Of a DNA stretch of 64,000 nt, positions 40,986 to 50,356 are shown piece after piece (the first letter of the stretch is position 1; every line of letters begins with the position of its first letter). The DNA lies in NCBI GenBank assembly GCA_039636775.1, contig CP143429.1, forward strand, positions 2,170,001 to 2,234,000, written 5' to 3'. The notes beneath the pieces were generated by a model. It saw nothing but the letters and a program-made list of their open reading frames with translations, made no database searches and was not told the origin of the DNA. Source of the stretch: Micrococcaceae bacterium Sec5.8. GTDB taxonomy: Bacteria > Actinomycetota > Actinomycetes > Actinomycetales > Micrococcaceae. Made by a program: the position numbers and the translations under genes.

Positions 40986-41786
40986 TTGGCGGCCAGTTCA
41001 CGGAGCGCCCGCGAAGCCAAGCGGCGCGTCCAGCAAATGGAGGCAAAGCGCGAGCTGCGCAAGGAGCAGGACACGCGCCGAAAGCGCGACACCACCCTTG
41101 CCGTCGGCGCAGGAGCGGCAGCGTTGGTTCTCGCCCTGGTGCTGCAGCTGACCGTCTTCTCCGCCAATCCCACCGAGGAAGAATACGCCGCCGCCCAAGC
41201 CGGGCTGAACCCGCCCTCCGCCACGCCGTCGGCTTCCCCCGGCAACGCGGAAACTATCCCGAAACCGGAGACTGCGGCGGGCCGGACCTTCACCGGTGAA
41301 CTTCAGCTCAACACGGGCACCCTCGGTGTCGAACTGGACGGCACCACGGCGCCCCAGGCCGCCGCCGTCTTCAAATCCCTCGCGGACCAGAACTTTTATG
41401 CGGGGTTGACGTGCCACCGGCTCACCACTGCCGAGACGTTCGGGGTGTTGCAATGCGGTTCCAAGGCCGGTGACGGGAGTACCGATCCGAGCTACACCTG
41501 GGGTCCGCTGGAGAACACCCCCGCGGACAACACCTACCCGGCCGGAACCATCGCAATCGCCAGAAGCGGCGGAAATGCCTACGGCAACGGAACCCAGTTC
41601 TTCATCGTCTACAAGGACACCGTTATTCCGGCCGACGCCGCGGGCGGGTACACCGTGGTAGGCAAGGTGACCTCGGGGCTGGATGTCGTGACCACCATCG
41701 CGGCAGGCGGACTCAAACCGGGCGATAACGCCACAGACGGCGCCCCCGCCGAACCAGTCACGATAGACTCGTTCTCTCTGAAGTAA
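40986..41786 (+). CDS. Membrane-anchored cyclophilin-type peptidyl-prolyl isomerase
   Basis: Start assigned to TTG 40986 because AGGAGG lies 4 nt upstream; no better ATG or GTG was found in frame. 266 residues. A basic cytosolic N-terminus (SRSAREAKRRVQQMEAKRELRKEQDTRRKRD) precedes one transmembrane helix (TLAVGAGAAALVLALVLQLTVF), then an extracytoplasmic linker of about 40 residues and a cyclophilin domain. Domain motifs include FYAGLTCHRLT, corresponding to the F-H-R active site, IAIARSGGNAYGNGTQFFIVYKD and TVVGKVTSGLDVV. It probably folds secreted or cell-wall proteins. It is divergent from hisS. Confidence 0.85.
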   Translation: MAASSRSAREAKRRVQQMEAKRELRKEQDTRRKRDTTLAVGAGAAALVLALVLQLTVFSANPTEEEYAAAQAGLNPPSATPSASPGNAETIPKPETAAGRTFTGELQLNTGTLGVELDGTTAPQAAAVFKSLADQNFYAGLTCHRLTTAETFGVLQCGSKAGDGSTDPSYTWGPLENTPADNTYPAGTIAIARSGGNAYGNGTQFFIVYKDTVIPADAAGGYTVVGKVTSGLDVVTTIAAGGLKPGDNATDGAPAEPVTIDSFSLK

Positions 41787-41847
41787 CCAGCCGTCGCCCT
41801 TGCGGCAGCGGCCCCGGTATTTCCCTCCAAGCGAAAGACTTCTAGCG

Positions 41848-43509
41848 GTGACAGACAGTCAGAAATCCGACGAAACAGTGTCAGCAGCAGCTGCCCACGA
41901 GACCGAAGCCGAGGCTCCGGTAACAACCGAGGCAACCGACACACCCACAGCCACAGCACCGGAGACGGAGCCGGAAACAGCAACCGGGCCCGTGCCGGAC
42001 GCGCCGGAGGCGAAGCCTTCGACCGAGGCCGTCACAGCCGACGCCGCCGATCCCGAGCCCACCGGCGCACCGGCGGATCCGGCTGAGGCGCCGGCCGCGG
42101 CTCCGGCCGCTCCTGAGGCTGAGGCCCCGGCCGCTGCTCCTGCGCCCGCCGCTGCCCGTCCCGCGCCCTCACCGGCTGCATTTGCCGCCCGGCCGAAGGC
42201 CAAGCTCTCACCGGCGGCTCCGGCCGCCGCGCCGGCGGCGGTGTCTTCGGCCGCGTCGCTGGCCGAGGCTGCACGCTGGGGCCGCGTTGAAGGCGATGGC
42301 CAGGTGTTCCTGACCGTCGGCGGCGAAGAGCACCCCGTGGGCCAATACCCGGGGGTCAGCAATGACGAAGCCTTGGGCTACTTCGCCCGGAAGTATGAGG
42401 ACGTCGTGGCGCAGATCGTCCTGCTGGAACAGCGTGTGGGTTCCAAAGCGCCCGCCACAGACATGAAGAAGACGGTGACCCACCTGCGCGAACAGCTCGC
42501 GGGCCACACCATGGTGGGCGATCTCCGCGCCGCCGAGGCCCGCCTGGACACGCTGGACGCGCAGATCACCGACCTTGAAAAGGCGGAGCGGGCTGAACAC
42601 GACGCCGTCCGCGCCGCCGAACTGGCCGCCCGCGAAGCGATCGTCGCCGAAGCTGAAGAGATCGCGGGCCACGACCCGGCCCAGATCCAGTGGAAGACCT
42701 CCAGCGCCCGGATGAACGAATTGTTCGAGAGCTGGAAGACCGCCCAAAAGAGCGGCGTCCGGCTCGGCCGCAGCAATGAGGACTCCCTGTGGAAGCGGTT
42801 CCGCGCCGCCCGTACGGTCTTCGACCGGCACCGCCGCGCATACTTCTCCCAGCTGGACAGCACCAACTCGGCAGCCAAGGCTGCCAAGGAAAAGCTGATC
42901 ACCGACGCGGAGGCTCTCTCGGCCTCCACTGACTGGGGTTTCGCCGCCGGTGAGTACCGCCGGCTGATGGATGACTGGAAGGCCTCACCGCGCGCCAGCC
43001 GCAAGGACGACGACGCCCTCTGGGCCCGGTTCCGCGCCGCGCAGGACGTCTTCTTTACGAACCGGCAGGCCGCCAATGAGGAAATCGACCAGGAGTACGG
43101 GGCGAACCTCACCGTGAAGGAGGCCCTGCTGGTGGAAGCCAACGAACTGCTTCCCATCAAGGACCTCAGCGCCGCCAAGAAGGCGCTCCAGTCCATCCGT
43201 GACCGGTGGGAAGAAGCCGGCAAGGTTCCGCGTGCCGACATGGGTCGGGTCGAGGCCGGGCTGCGGAAGGTCGAAGACGCTGTTCGCCACGCAGAGGATG
43301 AGAACTGGAAGCGGTCCAATCCGGAAACGAAGGCACGCACCAACAGCGCACTGTCGCAGCTGGAATCTGCCATTGCCGGACTCCGGGATGACCTGGCCAA
43401 GGCAGAGAAAGCCGGCGACGAGCGCAAGATCAAGGCCGCCAAGGAAGCCCTCGAGGCCCGCGAGGCGTGGCTGGAGCAGCTCGAAAAGTCAGCCAGTGAG
43501 CTCTCCTAG
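41848..43509 (+). CDS. DUF349-domain coiled-coil protein
   Basis: 553 residues from GTG 41848 (weak ribosome-binding site; start uncertain). Residues 1 to about 130 are a low-complexity Ala/Pro/Glu/Thr tail (TEATDTPTATAPETEPE). Then comes a predicted coiled coil (VVAQIVLLEQRVGSKAPATDMKKTVTHLREQLAG) and three or so DUF349 repeats, each with a W-x-A/S-x6-F/L-x2-W and LWKRFRAARTVFDRHRRAYF-type core; LWARFRAAQDVFFTNRQAA is the second. DUF349 proteins are cytosolic and of unknown function; one member in Deinococcus-like or proteobacterial genomes is linked to stress, but I cannot transfer that. It ends at a terminator. Confidence 0.82.
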   Translation: MTDSQKSDETVSAAAAHETEAEAPVTTEATDTPTATAPETEPETATGPVPDAPEAKPSTEAVTADAADPEPTGAPADPAEAPAAAPAAPEAEAPAAAPAPAAARPAPSPAAFAARPKAKLSPAAPAAAPAAVSSAASLAEAARWGRVEGDGQVFLTVGGEEHPVGQYPGVSNDEALGYFARKYEDVVAQIVLLEQRVGSKAPATDMKKTVTHLREQLAGHTMVGDLRAAEARLDTLDAQITDLEKAERAEHDAVRAAELAAREAIVAEAEEIAGHDPAQIQWKTSSARMNELFESWKTAQKSGVRLGRSNEDSLWKRFRAARTVFDRHRRAYFSQLDSTNSAAKAAKEKLITDAEALSASTDWGFAAGEYRRLMDDWKASPRASRKDDDALWARFRAAQDVFFTNRQAANEEIDQEYGANLTVKEALLVEANELLPIKDLSAAKKALQSIRDRWEEAGKVPRADMGRVEAGLRKVEDAVRHAEDENWKRSNPETKARTNSALSQLESAIAGLRDDLAKAEKAGDERKIKAAKEALEAREAWLEQLEKSASELS

Positions 43510-43542
43510 CCGCGGGTCGTCCACGTAACACGATATTGGCTG

Positions 43543-43584
43543 CAGGCCCCGTCCCGGTTATCCACATGACCGGGACGGGGCCTG
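43543..43584 (+). terminator. Intrinsic terminator downstream of the DUF349 gene
   Basis: Perfect 16-bp stem CAGGCCCCGTCCCGGT / ACCGGGACGGGGCCTG with a 10-nt loop, followed 4 nt later by CTTTTTC. It is 33 bp after the DUF349 stop and before the AbiEi-like start. Confidence 0.92.
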
Positions 43585-43617
43585 TCCGCTTTTTCGGGGA
43601 CCGGACAGGATGGCTGA

Positions 43618-44244
43618 ATGGTCATTGTTTCCGGCCCGCAGGTACTTCCCCCGCCGGCGTTCCCGCAGGGTCCGCCAGAGCTGTATTCCCCCGGGGCGCT
43701 CTTCTCCTGGCCCGAACTCCAGGCGTTGGCGCTCGACGGCGTCCTGGTTCAGCTCTACCAGCGCGGCTACCTGCCGCCGGGCACCAGCCCCACTCCGCGG
43801 CTCCGGGCCCGCGCGGCCGCCATCCTCGTCAGTCCGGCCATCCGCCAGCGGGTGGTCGCGGGCAGGATGACTGCGGCGTGGATTTACGGCTGCGCCGCCG
43901 AACCGGACCGGCTCGCCCTCCTCATAGACGCCAACCGGCGGATCTCCAGCTTGCGCTCCACCCGCGGCTGCACCTTCCACGAGGTGCGCCTGGGACCGTT
44001 CGACGTCGTCAGTCTGGGCGGGCTGCTGGTCACCAGCCCACTGCGGACCTGCGTGGACCTAGCGCTGCACGTGGACTCTGCCCGCGCTGTGCCGGCCCTG
44101 CGGGCGCTGTTGGACACACCCGAACTGGGGCTGCGTCTGCGGCTGCTCATCCGCGCCGTTGAAGCGACGCCCAGGGTGCCGCACAAGACGCTCGCCCTGG
44201 CGAAACTAGAATCGTTGCAGGCCGGCCCGGCGCCCCCAGGCTAG
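43618..44244 (+). CDS. AbiEi-like (type IV antitoxin family) protein, orphan
   Basis: 208 residues, ATG start with AGGA about 8 nt upstream. The N-terminus ([33 protein letters not shown]) resembles the winged-helix domain of AbiEi antitoxins. The middle ([24 protein letters not shown]) and [20 protein letters not shown] match the domain that follows in these proteins. Similar proteins in actinobacteria often lack a toxin partner, and none (no AbiEii nucleotidyltransferase) is adjacent here. It ends on CTAG shared with the opposing rel stop, so the two genes overlap by 4 nt. Confidence 0.65.
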   Translation: MVIVSGPQVLPPPAFPQGPPELYSPGALFSWPELQALALDGVLVQLYQRGYLPPGTSPTPRLRARAAAILVSPAIRQRVVAGRMTAAWIYGCAAEPDRLALLIDANRRISSLRSTRGCTFHEVRLGPFDVVSLGGLLVTSPLRTCVDLALHVDSARAVPALRALLDTPELGLRLRLLIRAVEATPRVPHKTLALAKLESLQAGPAPPG

Positions 44245-46634
44245 TTGCGTCTCCGGTTGCCGGTGGTCCGGTACACGTCGAAGACTCCGTCGATGCGGCG
44301 GACGGCGCTCAACACGTGGCTCAGGTATTTGGGGTCGCCCATCTCGAAAGCAAACTTGGAGATGGCCACCCGGTCCGTGGACGTGTGCACGCTGGCGGCC
44401 AGGATGTTGACGTGGTTCTCCGACAGGATCCGGGTCACGTCCGAGAGCAGCGACTTGCGGTCGAGTGCTTCGACCTGGATTTCGACCAGGAAGACGCTCG
44501 ACTGGGTTGGAGCCCACTCCACCTCCACGATCCGGTCCGGTTGTTCCAAAAGGCCACTGACGTTGGTGCAGTCCGTGCGGTGCACAGAGACGCCGGAGCC
44601 GCGGGTCACGAAACCCAGGATCGGGTCGGGTGGAACCGGAGTGCAGCAGCGGGCGAGCTTGACCCACACATCGTCCACTCCGCGGACCACGACGCCCGAA
44701 TCGGAGTACCGGGCCTTGGAGACCTGGGTGGGAATCGACACCTCAGTGAGGTCGTCTTCGGGAGTGTCGTTGCCGCCCAGGCTTTCGACGAGGCGTTCCA
44801 TGACGGACTGGGCGGACGTATGGCCGTCACCCACGCCGGCGTAGAGACCTGAAATGTCGACGTACTTGAAGTCTTCGGCGATCGCGGCGAGGGCATCGTG
44901 GGTCATCAGGCGCTGCAACGGCAGGTTCTGTTTCCGCATCGCCTTTGTCAGCAGTTCCTTGCCGCGATCAATTGACTCTTCGCGGCGTTCCTTGCTGAAC
45001 CACTGGCGGATCTTGTTGCGCGCCCGCGCGCTCTTGACGAAATGCTGCCAATCCTGGCTGGGGCCCGCCCCTTCGGCTTTGGAAGTGAAGATCTCCACCC
45101 AGTCGCCATGGTTCAATTCGCTGTTGAGCGGGACCAGTTTGCCGTTGACCCGGGCGCCAATGGTCCGGTGGCCCACCTCGGTATGGACGGCGTAGGCGAA
45201 GTCCACAGGCGTGGAACCGGCCGGCAAAGCCATGACCTCACCCTTCGGGGTGAATACGAAGACTTCCCGGGCATTGATTTCAAAGCGCAGGGAATCAAGG
45301 AACTCACCGGGGTCGGAGGTTTCCTGCTGCCAGTCCACCAGCGACCGCAGCCAGCCCATGTCGCCGTCGCGGGGGCTTCCCGGCCCGGCCGCCGCACGGT
45401 TCGGCTGGTCCTTGTACTTCCAGTGCGCGGCAACGCCATATTCGGCGCGGCGGTGCATTTCGTGGGTGCGGATCTGGATTTCCACCGGCTTGCCGCCCGG
45501 GCCGATCACCGTGGTGTGCAGCGACTGGTACATGTTGAACTTGGGCATCGCGATGTAATCCTTGAACCTCCCGGGAAGGGGGTTCCAGCGGGAGTGCATG
45601 GCGCCCAGTGCTGCGTAGCAATCCCGGACGGAGTCCACCAGGACGCGGACGCCCATGAGGTCGTTGATGTCGTCGAAGTCCTTATCCCGGACGATCATCT
45701 TCTGGTAGATCGAGTAGTAGTGCTTCGGCCGGCCCGTGATGGTGGCCTTGATCTTGGCCGCGCGCAGGTCCTCGGTGATCTGGTTCCGAATCACGGAGAG
45801 GTTCTTCTCGCGCTCGGGGGTCCGGTCCCCCACCATGCGCACGATTTCCTCGTAAACCTTCGGGTACAGGGCCGCGAACGAGAGATCTTCCAGTTCCCAC
45901 TTGATGGTGTTCATACCGAGCCGGTGCGCCAGCGGGGCAAAGATTTCCAAGGTTTCCCGGGCCTTGCGCGCCGAGGATTCAGCCGAGACGAAGCGCCAGG
46001 TCCTGGCGTTGTGCAGCCGGTCGGCCAGCTTGATCATCAGGACCCGGATGTCCTTGGCCATGGCCACGACCATTTTGCGCACTGTCTCTGACTGGGCGGC
46101 CTCGCCGAAGCTGACCTTGTCAAGCTTGGTAACACCGTCCACCAGCATGGCCACCTCAGGCCCGAACTCGCCCTTGAGATCCTCCAGGGTGTAGGACGTG
46201 TCCTCGACGGTGTCGTGCAGGAGCGCCGCCGCCAGGGTGGTTCCGCTGAGTCCCAGCTCGGCAAGGATGGTGGCCACCGCGACGGGGTGGGTGATGTACG
46301 GGTCGCCACTTTTGCGTTTCTGCCCGCGGTGGCAGCTCTCCGCCACGACGAAGGCGCGTTGGATGAGGTCGAAATCCTCTTTGGGATTGTTGGCCCGCAC
46401 GGTGCGCAGCAGCGGCTCAAGGATGGGCGAGTACGCGGGCGCACCGCGGCCGGTCAGGCGCGCAAGGCGGGATCGGGTCCGTTCGCGGCGGCCGGGGAAG
46501 GTGGGGCGGGCGCCGGAGCTGTCGACCGGGACGGGCGGATCCGCGCGTCCGGGAGCCTCCACACCAGTCTGCGAGCCCTGGCCGGGAGCCAAATCCGCGG
46601 GAGCTGACGGCACCGGCGTCGAACGTTCTTCCAA
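44241..46634 (-). CDS. rel: Bifunctional (p)ppGpp synthetase/hydrolase (RSH)
   Basis: 797 residues, TTG start with GGAGAGG 7 nt upstream. It is the stringent-response alarmone enzyme. In order: HD hydrolase domain ([41 protein letters not shown]), synthetase domain ([35 protein letters not shown], then [22 protein letters not shown]), TGS domain ([32 protein letters not shown]), a Cys/His-containing region ([30 protein letters not shown]) and a C-terminal ACT domain ([32 protein letters not shown]). The HD motif is intact, so both activities are expected. Confidence 0.97.
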   Translation of the reverse strand: MEERSTPVPSAPADLAPGQGSQTGVEAPGRADPPVPVDSSGARPTFPGRRERTRSRLARLTGRGAPAYSPILEPLLRTVRANNPKEDFDLIQRAFVVAESCHRGQKRKSGDPYITHPVAVATILAELGLSGTTLAAALLHDTVEDTSYTLEDLKGEFGPEVAMLVDGVTKLDKVSFGEAAQSETVRKMVVAMAKDIRVLMIKLADRLHNARTWRFVSAESSARKARETLEIFAPLAHRLGMNTIKWELEDLSFAALYPKVYEEIVRMVGDRTPEREKNLSVIRNQITEDLRAAKIKATITGRPKHYYSIYQKMIVRDKDFDDINDLMGVRVLVDSVRDCYAALGAMHSRWNPLPGRFKDYIAMPKFNMYQSLHTTVIGPGGKPVEIQIRTHEMHRRAEYGVAAHWKYKDQPNRAAAGPGSPRDGDMGWLRSLVDWQQETSDPGEFLDSLRFEINAREVFVFTPKGEVMALPAGSTPVDFAYAVHTEVGHRTIGARVNGKLVPLNSELNHGDWVEIFTSKAEGAGPSQDWQHFVKSARARNKIRQWFSKERREESIDRGKELLTKAMRKQNLPLQRLMTHDALAAIAEDFKYVDISGLYAGVGDGHTSAQSVMERLVESLGGNDTPEDDLTEVSIPTQVSKARYSDSGVVVRGVDDVWVKLARCCTPVPPDPILGFVTRGSGVSVHRTDCTNVSGLLEQPDRIVEVEWAPTQSSVFLVEIQVEALDRKSLLSDVTRILSENHVNILAASVHTSTDRVAISKFAFEMGDPKYLSHVLSAVRRIDGVFDVYRTTGNRRRN

Positions 46635-46710
46635 TGGAACACCTCTCCAAACCCGTTAATTCTTCCAGTCTATTCCGCGGCAGGATACATCGATAACCGG
46701 CGCCGATACG

Positions 46711-46756
46711 GCGACGGGCCGGAGAGCGTCACGAAGGACGATCTCCGGCCCGTCGC
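46711..46756 (-). terminator. Terminator downstream of secF
   Basis: 15-bp stem GCGACGGGCCGGAGA / TCTCCGGCCCGTCGC, with an inner CGTC/GACG pair forming a longer hairpin. It separates secF from the rel promoter region. Confidence 0.85.
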
Positions 46757-46807
46757 CGAACCCGGGTGAACCGGTCCGGCGGCCGACCCCGCAGGGGGCC
46801 GCAGCGG

Positions 46808-47830
46808 CTAGGCCGTGGCGGGCGATGCTGCGGAGTCGGATTTCGCAGCAGCATGGGCGCGGCGCTGGTGCACGCGCGCGGCCTGCTTGACCAGCTCCGG
46901 TTCGCCCTGGCGCAGCCAGGCGTAAAGCGGCGCCGCGATGAAAATCGTCGCGGCCGTGCCGATCAAGATGCCCACAAACAAGGCCAACGACAGGTCCCGG
47001 AGGGTGCCGGCACCCAGCAGGCCCGCGCCGATGAAGAGGATGGCCCCGACCGGAAGAATCGCAACCATCATGGTGTTGATGGAGCGGACCAGAGTCTGGT
47101 TGACGGCCAGGTTGACCTCCTCGCCGAAGGTCCGGCGGGTCGATGCCTGCAGATCCGCGGTGTTCTCCCGGATCTTGTCGAAGACCACCACGGTGTCATA
47201 CAGGGAGTAGCTCAAGACGGTGAGGAAGCCGATGATGGCCGAAGGCGTGACCTCGAAATCACTGAGGGCGTAGACGCCGGCTGTGATGAACATTGTCACA
47301 AGCATGCCCACCAGGGCGGAGAGTGACATCTTCCAGGTCCGGAAGTAGAGCGCCATGAGCACCGCGGCGAGGGCAACGAAGATCGCCAGGCCGAGCAGCG
47401 CCTGCTTGGTGACGTCAGCACCCCAGGTAGGGCCGACGAAGTTGGACGTTACCTCGTTGTCGGTCACGCCGTACGCCTGGGTCAGGCCCGCTTTGATCTG
47501 GAGTGTCTCATCTTCGGTCAGCTTGTCCGTCTGGATGCGCATGGTGCTGCCGGCGACGTTCGCCACCCGCGGGATGCTGCCGGGAACGACGTCCGTGACC
47601 GCTTTCTCACCGACGGTCGCGTCGGTGGTTTTGACGTTGGAAACGGTGAATTCCGAACCGCCCCGGAACTCGATGCCGAGGTTGAAGCCGCCCTTGACCA
47701 CCGGAAGCAGGATCGAGAGCGCCACCAGGACGCCTGCGATCAGGAACCATATCTTCTTGGAGTCGACGAAGTCGTAGGAGCGCTTGCCTGTGTAGAGCTC
47801 ATTGCCGAAATTGGCGAAACTGACGGCCAT
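46808..47830 (-). CDS. secF: Protein translocase subunit SecF
   Basis: 340 residues, ATG directly abutting the secD stop. With SecD it uses proton motive force to pull preproteins through SecYEG. Six transmembrane segments; the conserved FNLGIEFRGGSEFTV is in the first periplasmic loop region near residue 50, and LTVLSYSLYDTVVVFDKIREN is the D-x2-V/IVFDRIREN block between helices 4 and 5. NTMMVAILPVGAILFIGAGLLG follows. An Ala/Ser tail of about 30 residues ends it. The order yajC-secD-secF-rel is the standard actinobacterial one. Confidence 0.97.
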   Translation of the reverse strand: MAVSFANFGNELYTGKRSYDFVDSKKIWFLIAGVLVALSILLPVVKGGFNLGIEFRGGSEFTVSNVKTTDATVGEKAVTDVVPGSIPRVANVAGSTMRIQTDKLTEDETLQIKAGLTQAYGVTDNEVTSNFVGPTWGADVTKQALLGLAIFVALAAVLMALYFRTWKMSLSALVGMLVTMFITAGVYALSDFEVTPSAIIGFLTVLSYSLYDTVVVFDKIRENTADLQASTRRTFGEEVNLAVNQTLVRSINTMMVAILPVGAILFIGAGLLGAGTLRDLSLALFVGILIGTAATIFIAAPLYAWLRQGEPELVKQAARVHQRRAHAAAKSDSAASPATA

Positions 47831-49606
47831 TTAGTTGCCCTCCTTGGATGTGCTCTTGGAGGAGCCGGCAAGTTGTCCTTGTTGATCCTGGCCCTGGCGT
47901 TCCGCGAGGCGTCGTTCTGCAATGGTCATCCGGCGTTGGGCCTCGGCCGTGGCGCCGGTGTTCTTGCCCCGGGGGGCCGTGGCCGGTTTGTCCTCCGGCG
48001 TGCGGATCCGTCCGGCGCCCCGGTAGAGGGGCACCGCACCCAGGCGCTTGGGGTCCAGGCCCGAGAATTTGTGGCCTTCACCGAAGAACTTGGTGCGGGC
48101 CAGCAGCTGCAGGGTGGGGTGGGTGAACATGAAGACGACGATGAGGTCGGCGATTGCGGTCAGGCCGAGGGTGAACGCGAAACCGCGGACGTTGCCCACG
48201 GCCACGAAGTACAGCACCAGGGCGGCCAGCAGGTTGACGGCCTTGGAGGCCAGGACGGTACGCTTGGCGCGCTTCCAGCCGTTCTCGACGGCCGACACCA
48301 GGCCGCGGCCCTCACGGAGTTCGTCACGGATACGTTCGAAGTAGACGATGAAGGAGTCCGCCGTCTGGCCGATGGCCACGATGATGCCCGCGACGCCGGC
48401 GAGGGACAGCCGGTAATTCTCGGTCCAGCCGAGGATGGCAATAGCAAGGTAGGTCAGGGCCCCGGCGACGACGAGCGAAGCGACAGTGACGAAGCCCAGG
48501 GCGCGGTACTGGAACAGGGAATACACGACCACCAGCAACAGACCGATCAGACCCGCCAGCATGCCCATCCGGAGTTGTTCCCCGCCGAGGGTTGCCGAGA
48601 TCTGCTGTTCGCTCTGGATTTCGAAGCTGATAGGCAGGGCGCCGAAGCGGAGCTGGTCCGAAAGGGCCTTGGCGCTCTGCTCCGTGAATCCGCCGGTGAT
48701 CTGCGGGCGGCCGTCGGTGATGACAGCCTGGGACCGCGGGGCCGAAATGACCTGGTCGTCCAGGACAATGGCGAACTGCGATTTGGGATCAGAGCCGCTG
48801 GCGCCGCCGGCGGCGACATAGAACTCGTTCAGCCGTTCGGTGACCGTCTTGAACTTGGCCGTGCCCTCTTCGTTGAACTGGATGTTCACAGCCCACTCGT
48901 TGGTCACGGCACCCTGGGCGCCGCGCTGGAGCTGGAAGGACGAACCCGCGATGTCTGATCCCTTGACCTCGACCGGGCCGAGGATGTACTTCACCGCGGG
49001 CCTGCCGTCGGCTGCAGGTTCGCAGGTGACCAGCGGCTTGGCCGGGTCGGAGCGTTCCTGCTTGTCCTGCGAAGGGTTGTCGCAGTCGAGCGTCTCGAAC
49101 TTCTTGTAAATCTCGGGGGTAACCCAGTTGACGTCGCTGCCGTTGGTGGGTTCCGCCGTGGGCTTGGGCAGCTGGTCCTCCGGAGTCAGCGACTCGGTGG
49201 GGACAACTGCGCCCGGGCCGGCCTGGAGGACGGGCCGGAAGTTCATGTCGGCGGACGCCTGGATCAGCGCACGGGTCTCCTTGGAGGGTGTTCCCGGCAG
49301 GCTGACGACGACGTTGCGTCCGGACTGGGTGCTGATTTCCGCTTCCGCGACACCTGATCCGTCCACGCGCTGACGGATAATCGCCACGGCCTGGTTGAGC
49401 TGTTCTTCGTTGATGTCCGAACCGCCTTCAACCTTGGGCGCCAGGATCATCTGGGTGCCGCCTTCAAGGTCCAGGGCGAGCTTGGGAGCCCAGCTCGCCT
49501 GGCCGGCCATCGTGCCGCCGGCCAGGACCGCGGTCAGGACGGCGAGGATAACGCCGAGCCAGACCAGCACCCTGAGGGCTGAGTTTTTGGGGCCAGTTCG
49601 TGCCAT
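47831..49606 (-). CDS. secD: Protein translocase subunit SecD
   Basis: 591 residues, ATG start, next to secF with no gap. Helix 1 near the N-terminus is followed by LALDLEGGTQMILAP, the D-L-x-G-G-x motif, then a large periplasmic P1 domain of about 270 residues (VNIQFNEEGTAKFKTVTERL). Five more transmembrane helices contain AGIIVAIGQTADSFIVYFERIRDELREGRG, the equivalent of the SecF D-x-x-I-V-x-F-x-R-I-R block. The C-terminal tail of about 90 residues is hydrophilic and ends in Lys/Ser. A short hairpin lies upstream after yajC. Confidence 0.97.
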   Translation of the reverse strand: MARTGPKNSALRVLVWLGVILAVLTAVLAGGTMAGQASWAPKLALDLEGGTQMILAPKVEGGSDINEEQLNQAVAIIRQRVDGSGVAEAEISTQSGRNVVVSLPGTPSKETRALIQASADMNFRPVLQAGPGAVVPTESLTPEDQLPKPTAEPTNGSDVNWVTPEIYKKFETLDCDNPSQDKQERSDPAKPLVTCEPAADGRPAVKYILGPVEVKGSDIAGSSFQLQRGAQGAVTNEWAVNIQFNEEGTAKFKTVTERLNEFYVAAGGASGSDPKSQFAIVLDDQVISAPRSQAVITDGRPQITGGFTEQSAKALSDQLRFGALPISFEIQSEQQISATLGGEQLRMGMLAGLIGLLLVVVYSLFQYRALGFVTVASLVVAGALTYLAIAILGWTENYRLSLAGVAGIIVAIGQTADSFIVYFERIRDELREGRGLVSAVENGWKRAKRTVLASKAVNLLAALVLYFVAVGNVRGFAFTLGLTAIADLIVVFMFTHPTLQLLARTKFFGEGHKFSGLDPKRLGAVPLYRGAGRIRTPEDKPATAPRGKNTGATAEAQRRMTIAERRLAERQGQDQQGQLAGSSKSTSKEGN

Positions 49607-49634
49607 TGTCGATCTTTCTATTGTTTACGGGAAA

Positions 49635-49669
49635 ACCGCCGTGCGGCCCTGAGAGGCCGCACCGGCGGT
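49635..49669 (-). terminator. Hairpin with U tract between yajC and secD
   Basis: Stem ACCGCC-GTGCGGCC with 6-nt loop and one bulged base on the other arm; on the minus strand it is followed by TTTTCCC. It lies in a 106-nt gap before the secD start, so it may attenuate rather than end transcription. Confidence 0.6.
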
Positions 49670-49712
49670 GGCCCCGCAGCCGTTACTTCGCGGGACAGCT
49701 CAAACAGGCAGA

Positions 49713-50177
49713 CTAGCTGTCTTTCTTGCCTTCGTCGTTGAGGCGGCGCAGGGTTTCTTCCGATGTCTCCACCCGCGGGGCATCATTGACGGGCGCGGTG
49801 CTCTGCGCTTTGTCGATGGTCAGCGAGGACGCGTCGTCCGGAACGACAGTGGGCTCCTCGGCGGCGGCAACCGGCTCAACGATCTTCGTGACGGCCTGGC
49901 GGTGCACAGTGGCGGTGTTGCCCGGGGAGAGTTCGAGCAGGACCTTGTTCTCGTCCTCGTCAATCTCAACGATCCGACCGTACAGGCCGAAGCTGGTCAT
50001 GACCTCGACGCCGGGGGCAAACGTCGACTGCAGCTTGGCCTGCTGCTGCTGGGTCTTCTTGTTGCGGCGGAACATCATGAAGACGAAGACGCCGAGCATG
50101 GCGAACAACAGAATAGTCATGATGTCGATGCCGCCGCCGGCCTGCGGCTGGGTCTGGGCAGAGATAAGTCCGAACAC
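49713..50177 (-). CDS. yajC: Preprotein translocase subunit YajC
   Basis: 154 residues, GTG start. One N-terminal transmembrane helix (DIMTILLFAMLGVFVFMMF) followed by RRNKKTQQQQAKLQSTFAPGVEVMTSFGLYGRIVEIDEDENKVLLELSPGNTATVHRQAVTKIV, the YajC SH3-like core. An acidic, Asp/Glu-rich C-terminal tail of about 45 residues is added. YajC associates with SecDF. It precedes secD with a 106-nt gap holding a hairpin, and follows ruvB after 179 nt. Confidence 0.95.
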   Translation of the reverse strand: MFGLISAQTQPQAGGGIDIMTILLFAMLGVFVFMMFRRNKKTQQQQAKLQSTFAPGVEVMTSFGLYGRIVEIDEDENKVLLELSPGNTATVHRQAVTKIVEPVAAAEEPTVVPDDASSLTIDKAQSTAPVNDAPRVETSEETLRRLNDEGKKDS

Positions 50178-50270
50178 AGGAATAGTTCCGTTCTGTACTT
50201 GCGTAGCTGGTTTTACAGCAACGTCCGCTTCGCTCCGGGATGGCTGGCGGGCAATCGTGCCGAGCCGACG

Positions 50271-50289
50271 GCGGCCGGGTACCGGCCGC
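50271..50289. terminator. Short GC hairpin between ruvB and yajC
   Basis: 8-bp stem GCGGCCGG / CCGGCCGC with a 3-nt loop. No U tract. It could end the ruvB message, but the evidence is weak. Confidence 0.35.
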
Positions 50290-50356
50290 GCTTAGAACAA
50301 AGACCCGAACGTGCCGAGCGTCATACCAGTCTAAAGGGAAAAGGGTACGGCGCGGT

